Shown piece by piece: positions 1 to 8,954 of a stretch of DNA of 60,075 bases. The stretch spans positions 1 through 60,075 of the forward strand of contig CANFLX010000015.1 in NCBI GenBank assembly GCA_947447985.1, read 5' to 3'. The notes under the pieces are model-generated. The model saw nothing but the letters and a program-made list of their open reading frames with translations. It was not told where the DNA came from and made no database searches. The DNA is from Comamonadaceae bacterium (GTDB lineage: Bacteria > Pseudomonadota > Gammaproteobacteria > Burkholderiales > Burkholderiaceae_C). The position numbers and the translations under genes were made by a program. How positions within the stretch are numbered: the stretch's first letter is position 1; each line of letters opens with the position of its first letter.

Positions 1-233
1 CCCCCCCCCCCCCCACCGCCGCCACCCGCTTTGTTCTCAACCACCACCGACTGGCCCAAGGCCTTGCCCAAAGGCTCGGCAATCACGCGGGCAATGATGT
101 CGGTCGTGCCCCCCGGTGCAAAGGGCACCACCAGTTTGATGGGCTTGCTCGGGTAGGACTGCGCCAGCGCGCCTTGCAGCGGTGCCAAGGCAAGAACCAG
201 GAGACTGGACAGCAGAAGACGGCGTTGGCGCAT
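1..233 (-). CDS. Bug-family tripartite tricarboxylate transporter substrate-binding protein (N-terminal fragment)
   Basis: Only the first ~77 codons are inside the window; the gene runs off the left edge. It begins with an ATG preceded by GGAG and encodes a signal peptide of the type [18 protein letters not shown], cleaved near GALAQ-S. The mature start [19 protein letters not shown] followed by [16 protein letters not shown] is the classic N-terminus of Bug (TctC-like) periplasmic receptors, which are abundant in Comamonadaceae and Bordetella. The visible end runs into a glycine-rich stretch encoded by a 14-base homopolymer at the window border, so the sequence there is unreliable. It is divergent from the AEC transporter gene. 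Ligand cannot be predicted. Confidence 0.85.
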   Translation of the reverse strand, partial: MRQRRLLLSSLLVLALAPLQGALAQSYPSKPIKLVVPFAPGGTTDIIARVIAEPLGKALGQSVVVENKAGGGGGGGG

Positions 234-342
234 AAAGGACTCCGTGAAGCAGATAGAAGGTAAAACGCAATAGTACATCCGCCATGGCGGCGCGGGCGTA
301 GCGCATCGGAGCGACTGAGGCGCGGACTGTTATCCTTGGTGC

Positions 343-1263
343 GTGACTTTCCTCTCGCTCCTCGCCCCTGAGTTTTCGCTGATTTTGCTGGGTTTTTTGC
401 TCTGCCGGTTTACTGCCTTGAACCGCAGTGTCTGGAACCAGGTGGACGCGCTGGTGTATTACCTGCTGTTCCCCACCCTGCTGTTTCACTCCATCATCAA
501 GAGCCCCTTGGACCTCGGTGCCGCGTCCCGCCTGGTGGGCGCCGGTTGGAGCGTGATGGTGGCGGGGGTTGCGCTGGCCTACACCGTGCCCTTTTGGCCA
601 GGCTTCAAAGGCCATATTCCGGCGCGGGACCATGCAGCGTCTGCCCAGGTCGCGTTTCGCTTCAATTCTTTTATCGGCCTGGCACTGGCAGACCGCTTGG
701 CCGGACCTGCTGGCCTTTTAGAAATTTCGGTGTTGATTGGGGTCTGCGTGCCCATCGCCAACATGGCCGCCGTGTGGCCCATGGCGCGCGGAAGTGCCAA
801 TGGATTCGGGCGCGAGTTACTGCGCAATCCACTGATCATCGCCACCGTGTCGGGGTTGTCGGCCAATATCGTGGGCTTGACGCTGCCCGACTGGCTAACT
901 CCGACTGTCAGCCGCGTGGGCGGTGCTGCACTGGCGCTGGGCCTGATGGCGGCGGGTGCGGGCATTCAAATCGGCGCTTTGGCACGGGCGAAAGCGCTGG
1001 CGGTCGCCTTGCTTTCCATTCGGCACCTGCTGCTTCCCGCCGTCGCTTTGGCCAGTGCTTATGCGTTCGGGCTAAGCCACTCGCAAGCGACGATATTGCT
1101 GGCCTATGCCGCGCTCCCTACCGCAGCGAGCTGTTATGTGCTGGCCAGTAAAATGGGCTTTGACGGCGCGTATGTGGCCAGTCTGGTGTCGCTCTCCACG
1201 CTGCTGGGCATGCTGAGCCTGGGCTTTTCACTCGGCGTTTTGCGGCCGCTGTACGGCGTTTGA
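343..1263 (+). CDS. AEC-family (auxin efflux carrier/MdcF-like) transporter
   Basis: Inner-membrane protein of 306 aa with about ten hydrophobic segments in two repeats, the usual length for AEC-family permeases (PF03547). It starts LSLLAPEFSLILLGFLLCR and has the early FPTLLFHSI helix and the C-terminal AALPTAASCYVLASKMG motif typical of the family. Bacterial members export or import small organic anions such as malonate; the substrate here is unknown. The GTG at 343 is the only start that keeps the first helix. It is read divergently from the Bug receptor fragment with a 109-bp gap, and is followed 30 bp later by the outer-membrane-like gene. Confidence 0.85.
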   Translation: MTFLSLLAPEFSLILLGFLLCRFTALNRSVWNQVDALVYYLLFPTLLFHSIIKSPLDLGAASRLVGAGWSVMVAGVALAYTVPFWPGFKGHIPARDHAASAQVAFRFNSFIGLALADRLAGPAGLLEISVLIGVCVPIANMAAVWPMARGSANGFGRELLRNPLIIATVSGLSANIVGLTLPDWLTPTVSRVGGAALALGLMAAGAGIQIGALARAKALAVALLSIRHLLLPAVALASAYAFGLSHSQATILLAYAALPTAASCYVLASKMGFDGAYVASLVSLSTLLGMLSLGFSLGVLRPLYGV

Positions 1264-1293
1264 TTTGAAAAGCACACTTCGCGAAAGCACCCC

Positions 1294-2199
1294 ATGACAT
1301 CTCTGGCAGGCAAATTCCTCGCACTCTCCTTGTTGGTGGCGGCGCTACCCATGGGAGCGGCGCTCGCGCAGGACAGCGCCGCAGAGCCAGCGCGCACCAC
1401 CGACGCAGTCAATTTCGACAAGTCGCTGCGCAATGAAGGCAACTGGTATTTCTCCTGGGGTTACAGCCGCCAGCAGTACGCGCCCTCGGATATCCATGTC
1501 TCGCAGCCGAACCTGGGCAACGATTTCACGGTGCGCCAGGCCGCTGCGAGCGACTTCCCCGCCAGCTTTTCTGAAACGATCAGCTCGATCACCTCGTTTG
1601 ACTTCACGACACCGCAAGAAAACATTCGCATCGGTAAGTTCTTGAATCCGGAGAAAACGTTTGCCATCGAGTTTTCCTTGGACCACAGCAAATACAACGT
1701 GGACCAAAACCAGCTCGCCACCGTCAACGGGACCATTACAACGGGCACGCAGCCGAACGCGAACGGCCAACTGAACCTGTCAGCGCAAGACTTTTATTAC
1801 GCGCTGCACAACGGCCTGAACCATTTGATGATCAACGCCGTGTGGCTGAAGCACTTGGACGGCCCGGTCGACAAACCGGGCGAGTTGCAATTGATCAGTC
1901 GTGCCGGGGCCGGGATCTTGCTGCCGCATGCCGACAACATCATCTTCGGCAACCAAAACGAGGTAGGGCCCAAAAACCAGAACGTCTGCTGCTTCAAGAG
2001 CAACGATTGGTGGCAGGTCAATGGCTGGACCGCCGGGGCGGAAGTGGGCGTGCGTTACCGCGTTTACAAATCCATTTACCTGGAACTCACCTCCAAGATC
2101 GCCTATGGCGTTCTGCGCGGTGTGCCGGTGTACCAAGGCACGGCCGATCAGACGATTTGGATGTCGGAGCAGGTGCTCTCCACCGGCTTCCTGTTCTAA
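1294..2199 (+). CDS. Predicted exported, outer-membrane beta-barrel-like protein of unknown function
   Basis: 301-aa protein with a clear signal peptide (MTSLAGKFLALSLLVAALP, cleavage near ALAQ-D). The mature part alternates polar and aromatic residues (NWYFSWGYSRQQYAPSD, KTFAIEFSLDHSKYNV, EVGVRYRVYKSIYLELTSKI) and ends in phenylalanine (TGFLF), as outer-membrane barrels do. Two adjacent cysteines occur in NVCCFKSNDWW. I do not recognise a family; a small barrel or lipid-A-modifying-like fold is possible but unproven. It converges on queG with only 4 bp between the stop codons. Confidence 0.7.
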   Translation: MTSLAGKFLALSLLVAALPMGAALAQDSAAEPARTTDAVNFDKSLRNEGNWYFSWGYSRQQYAPSDIHVSQPNLGNDFTVRQAAASDFPASFSETISSITSFDFTTPQENIRIGKFLNPEKTFAIEFSLDHSKYNVDQNQLATVNGTITTGTQPNANGQLNLSAQDFYYALHNGLNHLMINAVWLKHLDGPVDKPGELQLISRAGAGILLPHADNIIFGNQNEVGPKNQNVCCFKSNDWWQVNGWTAGAEVGVRYRVYKSIYLELTSKIAYGVLRGVPVYQGTADQTIWMSEQVLSTGFLF

Positions 2200-2203
2200 A
2201 TCT

Positions 2204-3271
2204 CTAGGGGCGCTGCGCCAGCGCCCACTGCACGTGCTCGCGTACCAGTGGGCTGGTGAGCGATTGCAGGCCTTGTAAAGCCTCTTGCAAACTTGCGTCA
2301 CCCTCGCCTGCCGCCAGGGCGTTGCCCGCCGCCACCGCCACATTGCGCAACCATCGCTCGTGGCCGATGCGCCGGATCGGGCTTCCTTCGGTGCGCTTTA
2401 AAAACTCGTCTTCCGACCAACGCAGCAGGGTTGCCAGGGCTTGGCCGTTCAAGCCCGCACGCTCGTCAAAATCGGGCAGGCGGCTCACTTGCGCAAACTT
2501 GTTCCAGGGGCAGGCCAACTGGCAGTCGTCGCAGCCGTAGATGCGATTGCCCATCAGGGGCCGCAATGCAGGGTCGATCGCGCCCGCATGCTCAATCGTG
2601 AGGTAGGAAATGCAGCGCCGCGCATCCAACCGGTAGGGCGCCACGATGGCCTGGGTGGGGCAGGCCGTGATGCACGCCGTGCAAGTGCCACAGTGCGCTT
2701 CGAGGGGCGCCGTGGGCGCCAAGGCAATGTCCACATAGATTTCGCCCAAAAAGAACATGGAGCCCGCCTCGCGATTGAGCACCAGGGTGTGCTTACCGCG
2801 CCAGCCCTGCCCGCTGCGGGTGGCCAGTTCGGCTTCCAGTACTGGGGCCGAGTCGGTGAAGGCGCGGTGGCCGAAGGGTCCCAAGTGCTCGACCAGCTTG
2901 TTCGACAGCTGCTGCAAGCGGTTTCGCACCACCTTGTGGTAATCGCGGCCTCTGGCGTAGAGCGACACCGTGCCCGTCTCTTTGTGCGTCAGCCGGTCAA
3001 ATTCCACGGCCTGCCACCCCTGGGGCGTGGTGCGTGGCAGATAGTCCATGCGCGCGGTAACCACACTCAAGGTACCAGGAAGCAGCTCCGCGGGGCGTGC
3101 CCGCTTGGTTCCGTGGCGCTGCATGTAGTCCATGCTGCCGTGAAAGCCCGCCTCCAGCCAGGCCAACAATCCGGGTTCCGCCTCTGACAAGTCCACAGCG
3201 GCCACACCAATTTGGGAGAATCCAAGCTCGGCACCCCAGACCTGCCATTGCGCCAGCAAGTCGGCAGCCAC
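2204..3271 (-). CDS. queG: Epoxyqueuosine reductase QueG
   Basis: Cobalamin- and iron-sulfur-dependent enzyme that reduces epoxyqueuosine to queuosine in tRNA, a cytosolic last step of Q synthesis. Diagnostic parts are the GFSQIGVA N-terminal motif, YARGRDYHKVVRNRL, the TDSAPVLE loop, and two ferredoxin-type clusters (CGTCTACITACPTQAI and CDDCQLACPWN), followed by HEAT-like helices to the C-terminus. The GTG at 3271 gives 355 aa; an upstream GTG at 3331 gives 375 aa but would overlap the divergent tsaE start by 12 bp, so I prefer the shorter form. Start position is the uncertain part; the identity is secure. Confidence 0.9.
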   Translation of the reverse strand: MAADLLAQWQVWGAELGFSQIGVAAVDLSEAEPGLLAWLEAGFHGSMDYMQRHGTKRARPAELLPGTLSVVTARMDYLPRTTPQGWQAVEFDRLTHKETGTVSLYARGRDYHKVVRNRLQQLSNKLVEHLGPFGHRAFTDSAPVLEAELATRSGQGWRGKHTLVLNREAGSMFFLGEIYVDIALAPTAPLEAHCGTCTACITACPTQAIVAPYRLDARRCISYLTIEHAGAIDPALRPLMGNRIYGCDDCQLACPWNKFAQVSRLPDFDERAGLNGQALATLLRWSEDEFLKRTEGSPIRRIGHERWLRNVAVAAGNALAAGEGDASLQEALQGLQSLTSPLVREHVQWALAQRP

Positions 3272-3319
3272 TGCGGGAGCGTTTTCCGGACTTTGGATTG
3301 GAGTGCTAGTCTGCGCGTT

Positions 3320-3823
3320 ATGGATGTTCACCCCGCGATTGTAAAAACCAAGACCTTGACCTGGCCCGACGAGGCGGCCACCGAGGCCTTCGCTGCGCGT
3401 TTGGCCCAAGCGCCGGGCCTGACAAACGCCTTGATTGCCCTGCGCGGTGATCTGGGTGCGGGCAAAACCACGCTGGTGCGCCACCTGCTGCGCGCGCTCG
3501 GCGTGCAGGGACGTGTCAAAAGCCCGACCTATGCCGTGGTGGAGCCCTACGAGCTGCCCGACCTGAACATTTGGCATTTCGATTTCTACCGCTTTGGCGA
3601 CGCACGGGAGTGGGAAGACGCGGGCTTTCGCGACATTTTTGCCAGCCCCGGTCTCAAGCTGGCCGAGTGGCCGGAAAAAGCGGCACCGGTGCTGCCCGTG
3701 ATTGACCTGGACATCACTTTGACAACCCTGACCGACGGTGTGCGCCAGGTGTCGCTGAGGGCCCATACGCAGGTCGGGGTGCACTTGTTGCACGGTTTGG
3801 ACGATCAGGGCCCGCAGACATGA
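3320..3823 (+). CDS. tsaE: tRNA threonylcarbamoyladenosine biosynthesis ATPase TsaE
   Basis: 167-aa ATPase that partners TsaB and TsaD to make t6A on ANN-decoding tRNAs. The Walker A motif GDLGAGKTTLVRHLL, then KSPTYAVVEPYE and HFDFYRFGDAREWEDAGF are characteristic of the family, as is LKLAEWPEKA. The ATG at 3320 is chosen because it follows the divergent queG start and gives normal length. The last codons overlap the amiC start by 4 bp (ATGA), so the two genes are translationally coupled. Its partner tsaD lies 4 kb downstream on the other strand. Confidence 0.93.
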   Translation: MDVHPAIVKTKTLTWPDEAATEAFAARLAQAPGLTNALIALRGDLGAGKTTLVRHLLRALGVQGRVKSPTYAVVEPYELPDLNIWHFDFYRFGDAREWEDAGFRDIFASPGLKLAEWPEKAAPVLPVIDLDITLTTLTDGVRQVSLRAHTQVGVHLLHGLDDQGPQT

Positions 3824-5193
3824 AACGACGAAGCCTGCTGCGGCGCGGGTCGGTGGTGCTGACGCTGGGCCTGTTGCGACACGCGGCCTGGGGTGCGCAG
3901 GCTGCGACGATTTTGACGGTGCGCATCTGGCCCGCACCCGAATATTCCCGCGTAACGATTGAGTCGGACGCGCCCTTGAGCGCCAGCCAGACCGTGATCA
4001 GCAACCCACCCCGCTTGGCCGTAGACATCACGGGCGTGACGCTCAACACCGCACTCAAAGAGCTGGTGGCCAAGGTCAAGGCCGACGACCCCAACATCGA
4101 AGGTATTCGCGTGGGTCAGTTCTCCGCTGACGTGGTGCGCCTGGTCATCGACCTCAAGCAAGGCGTGCGGCCGCAAATGTTCACCCTCTCGCCCGTGGCA
4201 GCCTACCAACACCGCTTGGTATTGGACTTGTATCCGCTGCACAGTGTTGATCCGCTGGATGCACTGGTCGCGCAAGTGTCTCAACCCAACGCGCCTGCTG
4301 CGTCGACCGCAGTGCCCGCGCGCGATGCATTGGGCGAGCTGATGGCACAGCGTTTGGGCAAAAAAGCAGAGCTCGCTGCACCGGCCAACGCGGCAAGCAA
4401 AGCGACCCCGACGGCACCGTCAAGCCCTGGCGCCAACCTGACGCAAGGGCCGTCCTACCTGGGCACGGATCGCTTGATCATCATTGCCCTGGATGCAGGG
4501 CACGGTGGCGAGGACCCCGGCGCCGTGGGCCCGGGCGGAACCTTGGAAAAAGACGTGGTGCTCAAGCTCGCACACCTGATGCGCGAGCGCATCAACGCCA
4601 GCACCATCAACGGCACACCGATGCGGGCCTATTTAACGCGCGACGCCGACTACTTCGTGCCCTTGCATGTGCGGGTGCAAAAGGCCAGGCGCGTGCAAGC
4701 CGACCTGTTTGTCAGCCTGCACGCGGACGCGTTCTTCACGCCCGAACCGCAGGGCGCCAGCGTCTTTGCACTCAGCCAGGGCGGTGCCTCCAGCAGCGCT
4801 GCGCGCTGGATGGCCGCCAAAGAAAACAAGGCAGACTTGATTGGCGGGCTCAACGTCAAAGCCAAGGGTCTGGAGGTGCAAAGTGCGCTGCTGGACATGA
4901 GCACGACTGCGCAAATTGTGGACAGCCTCAAGCTCGGCAGCACACTGTTGGGCGAAGTGGGACGCGTGGGCAAACTGCACAAAGGCCAGGTGGAACAGGC
5001 TGCGTTCGCAGTGCTGAAGGCGCCCGACATACCCAGTGTGCTGGTGGAAGCGGCTTTCATCAGCAACCCCACGGAAGAGCGAAAGCTCAACAGTGAAGAG
5101 TTTCAAAACCAGTTTGCCGACGCCCTCATGCGCGGCCTGTTGGCCTATTTTGCGAAAAACCCGCCGCTCTCGCGCAGCAGGAACATGGGCTAA
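3820..5193 (+). CDS. amiC: N-acetylmuramoyl-L-alanine amidase AmiC-type
   Basis: 457-aa periplasmic zinc amidase that cuts the peptide from MurNAc at the division septum. A twin-arginine leader (MKRRSLLRRGSVVLTLG) is followed by an AMIN domain at roughly residues 30-135, an Ala/Pro/Ser linker, and an Amidase_3 catalytic domain from about 220. Zinc and catalytic motifs are DAGHGGEDPGAVG, SLHADAF and VEAAFISNPTEE. Tat export fits AmiA/AmiC rather than AmiB. It overlaps tsaE by 4 bp, a common arrangement in Burkholderiales, and its 3' end overlaps the convergent DedA gene by 4 bp. Confidence 0.92.
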   Translation: MKRRSLLRRGSVVLTLGLLRHAAWGAQAATILTVRIWPAPEYSRVTIESDAPLSASQTVISNPPRLAVDITGVTLNTALKELVAKVKADDPNIEGIRVGQFSADVVRLVIDLKQGVRPQMFTLSPVAAYQHRLVLDLYPLHSVDPLDALVAQVSQPNAPAASTAVPARDALGELMAQRLGKKAELAAPANAASKATPTAPSSPGANLTQGPSYLGTDRLIIIALDAGHGGEDPGAVGPGGTLEKDVVLKLAHLMRERINASTINGTPMRAYLTRDADYFVPLHVRVQKARRVQADLFVSLHADAFFTPEPQGASVFALSQGGASSSAARWMAAKENKADLIGGLNVKAKGLEVQSALLDMSTTAQIVDSLKLGSTLLGEVGRVGKLHKGQVEQAAFAVLKAPDIPSVLVEAAFISNPTEERKLNSEEFQNQFADALMRGLLAYFAKNPPLSRSRNMG

Positions 5194-5849
5194 GCGCCTG
5201 GGGCCTGTGCCGCCGAAGGTCGACGTGCGCGCCACGCACCCAAGGCCACCATCAGGCCGGGCACCAAAATCATGGCCCAAATGATCTTGTCCAGGTGCTG
5301 TTTGACCCAGGCAATGTTGCCGAAAAAGTAGCCGATGGTGACGATGCCGCCCACCCAAAGGGCCGCACCGGTGACGTCATAGAAGCTGAATTTGGCGCGG
5401 GTCATGCGCGCCACGCCGGCCACAAAGGGCGCAAAGGTGCGCAGAAACGGCATAAAGCGCGCCGCGATGATGGTGACGCCGCCATAGCGCTCGTAAAACG
5501 CATGGGCCTGGTCGAACGCCGCTTTGTTGAACCAGCGGGAGTCTTCCCACTGGAACACCCGCTCGCCCACTGCTTTGCCCACCGTGTAATTGCTTTGGTT
5601 GCCCAGCACAGCGGCCGCAAACAACAAGCCTACCGACAAGGGGTAATTCATCAGCCCGACACCGCACATGGCGCCGACCACAAACAGCAAAGAGTCCCCT
5701 GGCAAAAACGGCATCACCACCACACCGGTTTCCACAAAAATCACCACAAACAGCAAGGCATAAACGCCCACGCCGTACTGGGCGACGAAGGTCTCGAGGT
5801 ACTTGTCGACATGCAACACAAAGTCGAGCAAGGATGCAATGATTTCCAT
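5190..5849 (-). CDS. DedA-family membrane protein
   Basis: 219-aa polytopic inner-membrane protein of the DedA/SNARE-associated (VTT) family, which includes undecaprenyl-phosphate and phospholipid flippases. The family signatures are present: ETGVVVMPFLPGDSLLFVVG with its conserved acidic residue, GNQSNYTVGKAVGERVF, and the arginine motif RFMPFLRTFAPFVAGVARM. FGNIAWVKQHLDKIIW precedes the last helix. Length is normal. It is convergent with amiC and shares 4 bp with it. Which lipid it moves cannot be told from sequence. Confidence 0.9.
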   Translation of the reverse strand: MEIIASLLDFVLHVDKYLETFVAQYGVGVYALLFVVIFVETGVVVMPFLPGDSLLFVVGAMCGVGLMNYPLSVGLLFAAAVLGNQSNYTVGKAVGERVFQWEDSRWFNKAAFDQAHAFYERYGGVTIIAARFMPFLRTFAPFVAGVARMTRAKFSFYDVTGAALWVGGIVTIGYFFGNIAWVKQHLDKIIWAMILVPGLMVALGAWRARRPSAAQAPGA

Positions 5850-5892
5850 GGCGTTAGGCTTTATTCAAGTGACAGTGAATTGGCACACTGGC

Positions 5893-7212
5893 TCAGTAGC
5901 GCTGCATTTTGCAACTGCTGCTTTGCTCTGCAGCCTGGGCGCTCAAGGTCTTAACGACCTTGAAGCCGTAGCCTGAGCCTTCGACATCGAAAGGCACGCC
6001 CACCGTGCCCTGGCGCTCCATCATGCCCACCACCAGCGGCTGCTGAAACTGGTGGTCTAGCGCGCGCATGACTCCGGTCTGGCCCGCCAACGTGACTTGG
6101 GTCTGCTCCAACGCTTTGGCCACCGCCACGATGTCGATCGCAGCACCAGGCTTGGCGCTGCGTCCTGCAGTGTCTATGGCCTGCGCCAAGGCTTCCACCA
6201 ACAGCTGCATGCGCAGATGCACATAGTCGTCTTCGGGCTGCGCAAAGCGCGCTCGAAAAGACCTGTAAAACGACTCGGACGCCTTGGTCGGCACATTCGG
6301 CAGCCAGTCAGCAACTGCCAAGACGCGGCCCACACCGGCCTCGCCGATGGCCGCGGGTGCCCCTAGCGCATTGCCGTAAAAGGTGTAGAACTTGCCATCA
6401 AAGCCCGCTTCTTTGGCCGCTTTGACCAGCAGCGTCAGGTCGGCGCTGAAGTTGCCGGTGATCACGGTCTGCGCGCCACTGGCTTTGATTTTGGCAATGT
6501 AGGGCGCAAAGTCTTTGATGCGCAGCAGGGGATGCAGCTCTTCGCCCGCGATGCGAATGTCGGGGCGCTGCAGCGTGAGCTGGCGCTTGGCCTCGCGCAG
6601 CACGCTTTGGCCGAAGCTGTAGTCCTGGCCGATCAGGTACACGCTCTTGAGGCTTTGGTCATCGCGCAGCACCTGCATCAAGGCCGCCATGCGCATATCG
6701 GCATGGGCGTCAAAGCGGAAATGCCAGAAGCTGCATTTTTCGTTGGTAAGCGCAGGATCGACGGCTGAATAATTGAGAAACAGCACACGTCGCTCGGGTT
6801 CGCGTTCGTTGTGTTTGTTGATCGCGTCGATCAGCGCCGCTGCAGTCGCCGAAGAATTGCCTTGCAGCACAAAGCGCGCGCCGTTGTCGATGGCCAGGCG
6901 CAAATTGGACAAGGCTTCTTCGGTCTGGCCTTTGCTGTCCATGCGCTCCAGCGCCAGCAGTTGCTTGGGCGCTGCGGCCCCTGCAGACGCCACGCCGCCA
7001 CGGGCGTTGACGCGCTCTACCGCCCAGGTCAGATTGCGAAACACCGCTTCGCCGCCATTCGCATTGCCACCGCTCAGGCCTTCGATCAAGGCCAGTTTGA
7101 GGGGTGGCAGCGTTTGCGCCGATGCTCCGAGACCCAGGTGAAGAACGCAAAAAAGCAGCGCACATGGCACTGAAAAACCAGATTTCAAGAAGCGAGTGAG
7201 AAGAATAAACAT
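5893..7212 (-). CDS. Periplasmic substrate-binding protein of branched-chain amino acid ABC type
   Basis: About 439 aa. The ATG at 7212 places a hydrophobic signal sequence (FLKSGFSVPCALLFCVLHL, cleavage near ASA-Q) at the N-terminus; an upstream in-frame ATG at 7260 would add 16 unlikely residues. The mature protein has the Peripla_BP_6 layout: PLKLALIEGLSGGNA, FRNLTWAVERVNARGG, the RFVLQGNSSATAAALIDAI lobe, and VYLIGQDYSFGQSVL. No permease or ATPase genes adjoin it, so it is an orphan receptor or serves a transporter elsewhere. Ligand is unknown. Confidence 0.82.
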   Translation of the reverse strand: MFILLTRFLKSGFSVPCALLFCVLHLGLGASAQTLPPLKLALIEGLSGGNANGGEAVFRNLTWAVERVNARGGVASAGAAAPKQLLALERMDSKGQTEEALSNLRLAIDNGARFVLQGNSSATAAALIDAINKHNEREPERRVLFLNYSAVDPALTNEKCSFWHFRFDAHADMRMAALMQVLRDDQSLKSVYLIGQDYSFGQSVLREAKRQLTLQRPDIRIAGEELHPLLRIKDFAPYIAKIKASGAQTVITGNFSADLTLLVKAAKEAGFDGKFYTFYGNALGAPAAIGEAGVGRVLAVADWLPNVPTKASESFYRSFRARFAQPEDDYVHLRMQLLVEALAQAIDTAGRSAKPGAAIDIVAVAKALEQTQVTLAGQTGVMRALDHQFQQPLVVGMMERQGTVGVPFDVEGSGYGFKVVKTLSAQAAEQSSSCKMQRY

Positions 7213-7304
7213 GAAGAAAAAAGCTTGAATTGCCAGGCAAGGTGCACATCTGTGTTCCATGCGGCACCCACTGTCGGGGGCCGCGAAGTGTACTTGGAGC
7301 CCTT

Positions 7305-7727
7305 ATGTTTTTTACCACCACACCCTCCCCTTTGAGCACCGGTTTTGGCACAGCCCTGGACCACCCTTTGCGTCGCCGTATCTATGCGCAAGCAGGCCGT
7401 TCTGCCGCTGACTTTATTGAAAAAACCGTGGCCGCCGCACGTGCCAGCGGCAGCACCGATGCCCAGATCACGCAGGACGAAAAGCAATTCACCTTGGTGA
7501 TGGACGTACCCGGCATCAGCAAAGAACACCTGGGCATTCGCATCGAAGGCGCAGTCGTGCGCATCGACTCCAAAGAGGGTGCGCCGCGGCAGTACCGTGC
7601 GGCCTTCGAGTTTGGCCAGGAGATTGACAGCGCGGCCAGCAGCGCGCGCTTGGAAAACGGTGTGCTGAGTCTGAGCCTGGCCAAAGTGGTGCCTGTCAGC
7701 AAAGTCGCTGAACTGGCCATTTCCTAA
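7305..7727 (+). CDS. Hsp20/alpha-crystallin-type small heat-shock protein
   Basis: 140-aa chaperone-like protein. An alpha-crystallin domain occupies roughly residues 50-135: DAQITQDEKQFTLVMDVPG, KEHLGIRIEGAVVRI and the closing ARLENGVLSLSLAKV, matching the family motif A-x3-NGvLtltl. The ATG at 7305 is preceded by GGAG, so upstream in-frame codons are not needed. It is monocistronic, divergent from the binding-protein gene and followed directly by a strong hairpin. The C-terminal IxI-type extension is weak (VAELAIS). Confidence 0.88.
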   Translation: MFFTTTPSPLSTGFGTALDHPLRRRIYAQAGRSAADFIEKTVAAARASGSTDAQITQDEKQFTLVMDVPGISKEHLGIRIEGAVVRIDSKEGAPRQYRAAFEFGQEIDSAASSARLENGVLSLSLAKVVPVSKVAELAIS

Positions 7728-7735
7728 GCAGCAGC

Positions 7736-7762
7736 AGCCCCCACCGCGCCGCGGTGGGGGCT
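7736..7762. terminator. Bidirectional hairpin between hsp20 and tsaD
   Basis: A perfect 12-bp stem, AGCCCCCACCGC pairing with GCGGTGGGGGCT across a 3-base loop, fills the gap between two convergent genes. It has no long T run on either side, but position and stability fit a shared transcription terminator. Confidence 0.7.
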
Positions 7763-7769
7763 CTGTGCG

Positions 7770-8918
7770 TTAGATGGCCTGCAAGGGCCAGCGCGGTTTG
7801 ACGTCAAACGCATAGTCCCGCCGTGCGGCCTGCAAGCCACTTTGCAGGCGCATGGCGGCGGCCATGGCAATCATGGCGCCGTTGTCGGTGCACAAATGCA
7901 GCTCGGGGTAGTGCACCCGCACGCCACGCTGCGCGCAAGCCGCATTCAGCTGGCTGCGCAAGCTGGTGTTGGCACCCACGCCGCCGGCAACCACCAGGCG
8001 TTTGAGACCGGTGAGTTTGAGCGCCGCCAACGACTTCTTCACCAGCACGTCGGCAATCGCCGCCTGCGTCGACGCGGCCAAATCGGCGCGCAGGGTCAAG
8101 GGCAAATTCTCGAATCCCGGCGTGGCACCGGAGGCAAGCTTGACTCCGCTGGCCGAGCCGTTCCACACCGTCTGGTCCATGGACGCCACCATTTTTTGCG
8201 ACTGCACCAGCACCGCGGTTTTCAGACCCGCAAACGAAAAGTCCAGGTTGCCGCTGTGCAGCAGGGGGCGCGGCAAGGCGTAGGCCTGCGGGTCGCCGTT
8301 TGCGGCCAGTGCGGCCAAGGCCGGCCCACCGGGATAGCCCAGGCCCATGAGCTTGGCCGACTTGTCAAAGGCTTCGCCCGCCGCGTCGTCAATCGTCTCG
8401 CCCAAGAGTTCGTAGCGGCCCACGCCGTCGACACGCATCAGCTGCGTGTGGCCACCCGACACCAGCAGCGCCACAAAGGGAAACTGCGGCGGATCGGCAC
8501 TCAAAAACGGCGACAGCAAATGGCCCTCGAGGTGGTGCACACCCAGCACCGGTTTGTCCAAAGCCGCGGCCAGCGCACAGGCCACCCCCGCCCCGACCAA
8601 CAAGGCCCCAGCCAAACCGGGCCCGCGGGTATAGGCCACCACGTCCACCTCACGCAGGCTGCGTTGGGCCTGCGCCAGCACCTGCTGGGTCAATGGCAAA
8701 GCGCGGCGAATATGGTCGCGGCTGGCCAGCTCCGGCACCACACCGCCAAAGGCCTGGTGCATGTCTACCTGGCTGTGCAAGGCATGGGCCAGCAACAAGG
8801 GCACTTCACCGGGGCGCATGGCGACCAGGGCCACGCCAGTTTCGTCGCAGGAGGACTCAAAGCCCAGTACCAGCGTGGGGTCGGACTCGGTGGGCTCAGG
8901 GAGGGGGGAATTCGTCAT
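7770..8918 (-). CDS. tsaD: tRNA N6-adenosine threonylcarbamoyltransferase TsaD
   Basis: 382-aa enzyme that transfers threonylcarbamoyl to A37 of tRNA. Motifs in order: [32 protein letters not shown] with a metal histidine, [13 protein letters not shown] (second metal site), [11 protein letters not shown], and [11 protein letters not shown] near the end. It is about 35 residues longer than typical; the extra sequence lies around [15 protein letters not shown] between the catalytic motifs and the final helix set. The ATG at 8918 is the only sensible start, 36 bp from the divergent acetyltransferase gene. It works with TsaE encoded at 3.3 kb. Confidence 0.93.
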   Translation of the reverse strand: MTNSPLPEPTESDPTLVLGFESSCDETGVALVAMRPGEVPLLLAHALHSQVDMHQAFGGVVPELASRDHIRRALPLTQQVLAQAQRSLREVDVVAYTRGPGLAGALLVGAGVACALAAALDKPVLGVHHLEGHLLSPFLSADPPQFPFVALLVSGGHTQLMRVDGVGRYELLGETIDDAAGEAFDKSAKLMGLGYPGGPALAALAANGDPQAYALPRPLLHSGNLDFSFAGLKTAVLVQSQKMVASMDQTVWNGSASGVKLASGATPGFENLPLTLRADLAASTQAAIADVLVKKSLAALKLTGLKRLVVAGGVGANTSLRSQLNAACAQRGVRVHYPELHLCTDNGAMIAMAAAMRLQSGLQAARRDYAFDVKPRWPLQAI

Positions 8919-8954
8919 ACAGAGCGCCAAGTTTAGGGCAGCGCCTGCGCGACA

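Noticed and set aside
279..290. CCGCCATGGCGG palindrome as an operator
   Set aside because: Twelve-base GC palindrome is expected by chance in such DNA and has no second copy.
37..633. Minus-strand 198-aa open frame overlapping the Bug and AEC genes
   Set aside because: Low-complexity Arg/His/Gly-rich translation with no domain; it covers the divergent promoter region and is a shadow of real genes.
2441..3187. Plus-strand 248-aa frame over queG
   Set aside because: Complementary to queG; composition is typical of antisense GC-rich frames and no motif is present.
7842..8936. Plus-strand 364-aa frame over tsaD
   Set aside because: His/Gln-rich shadow of tsaD with no recognisable domain.
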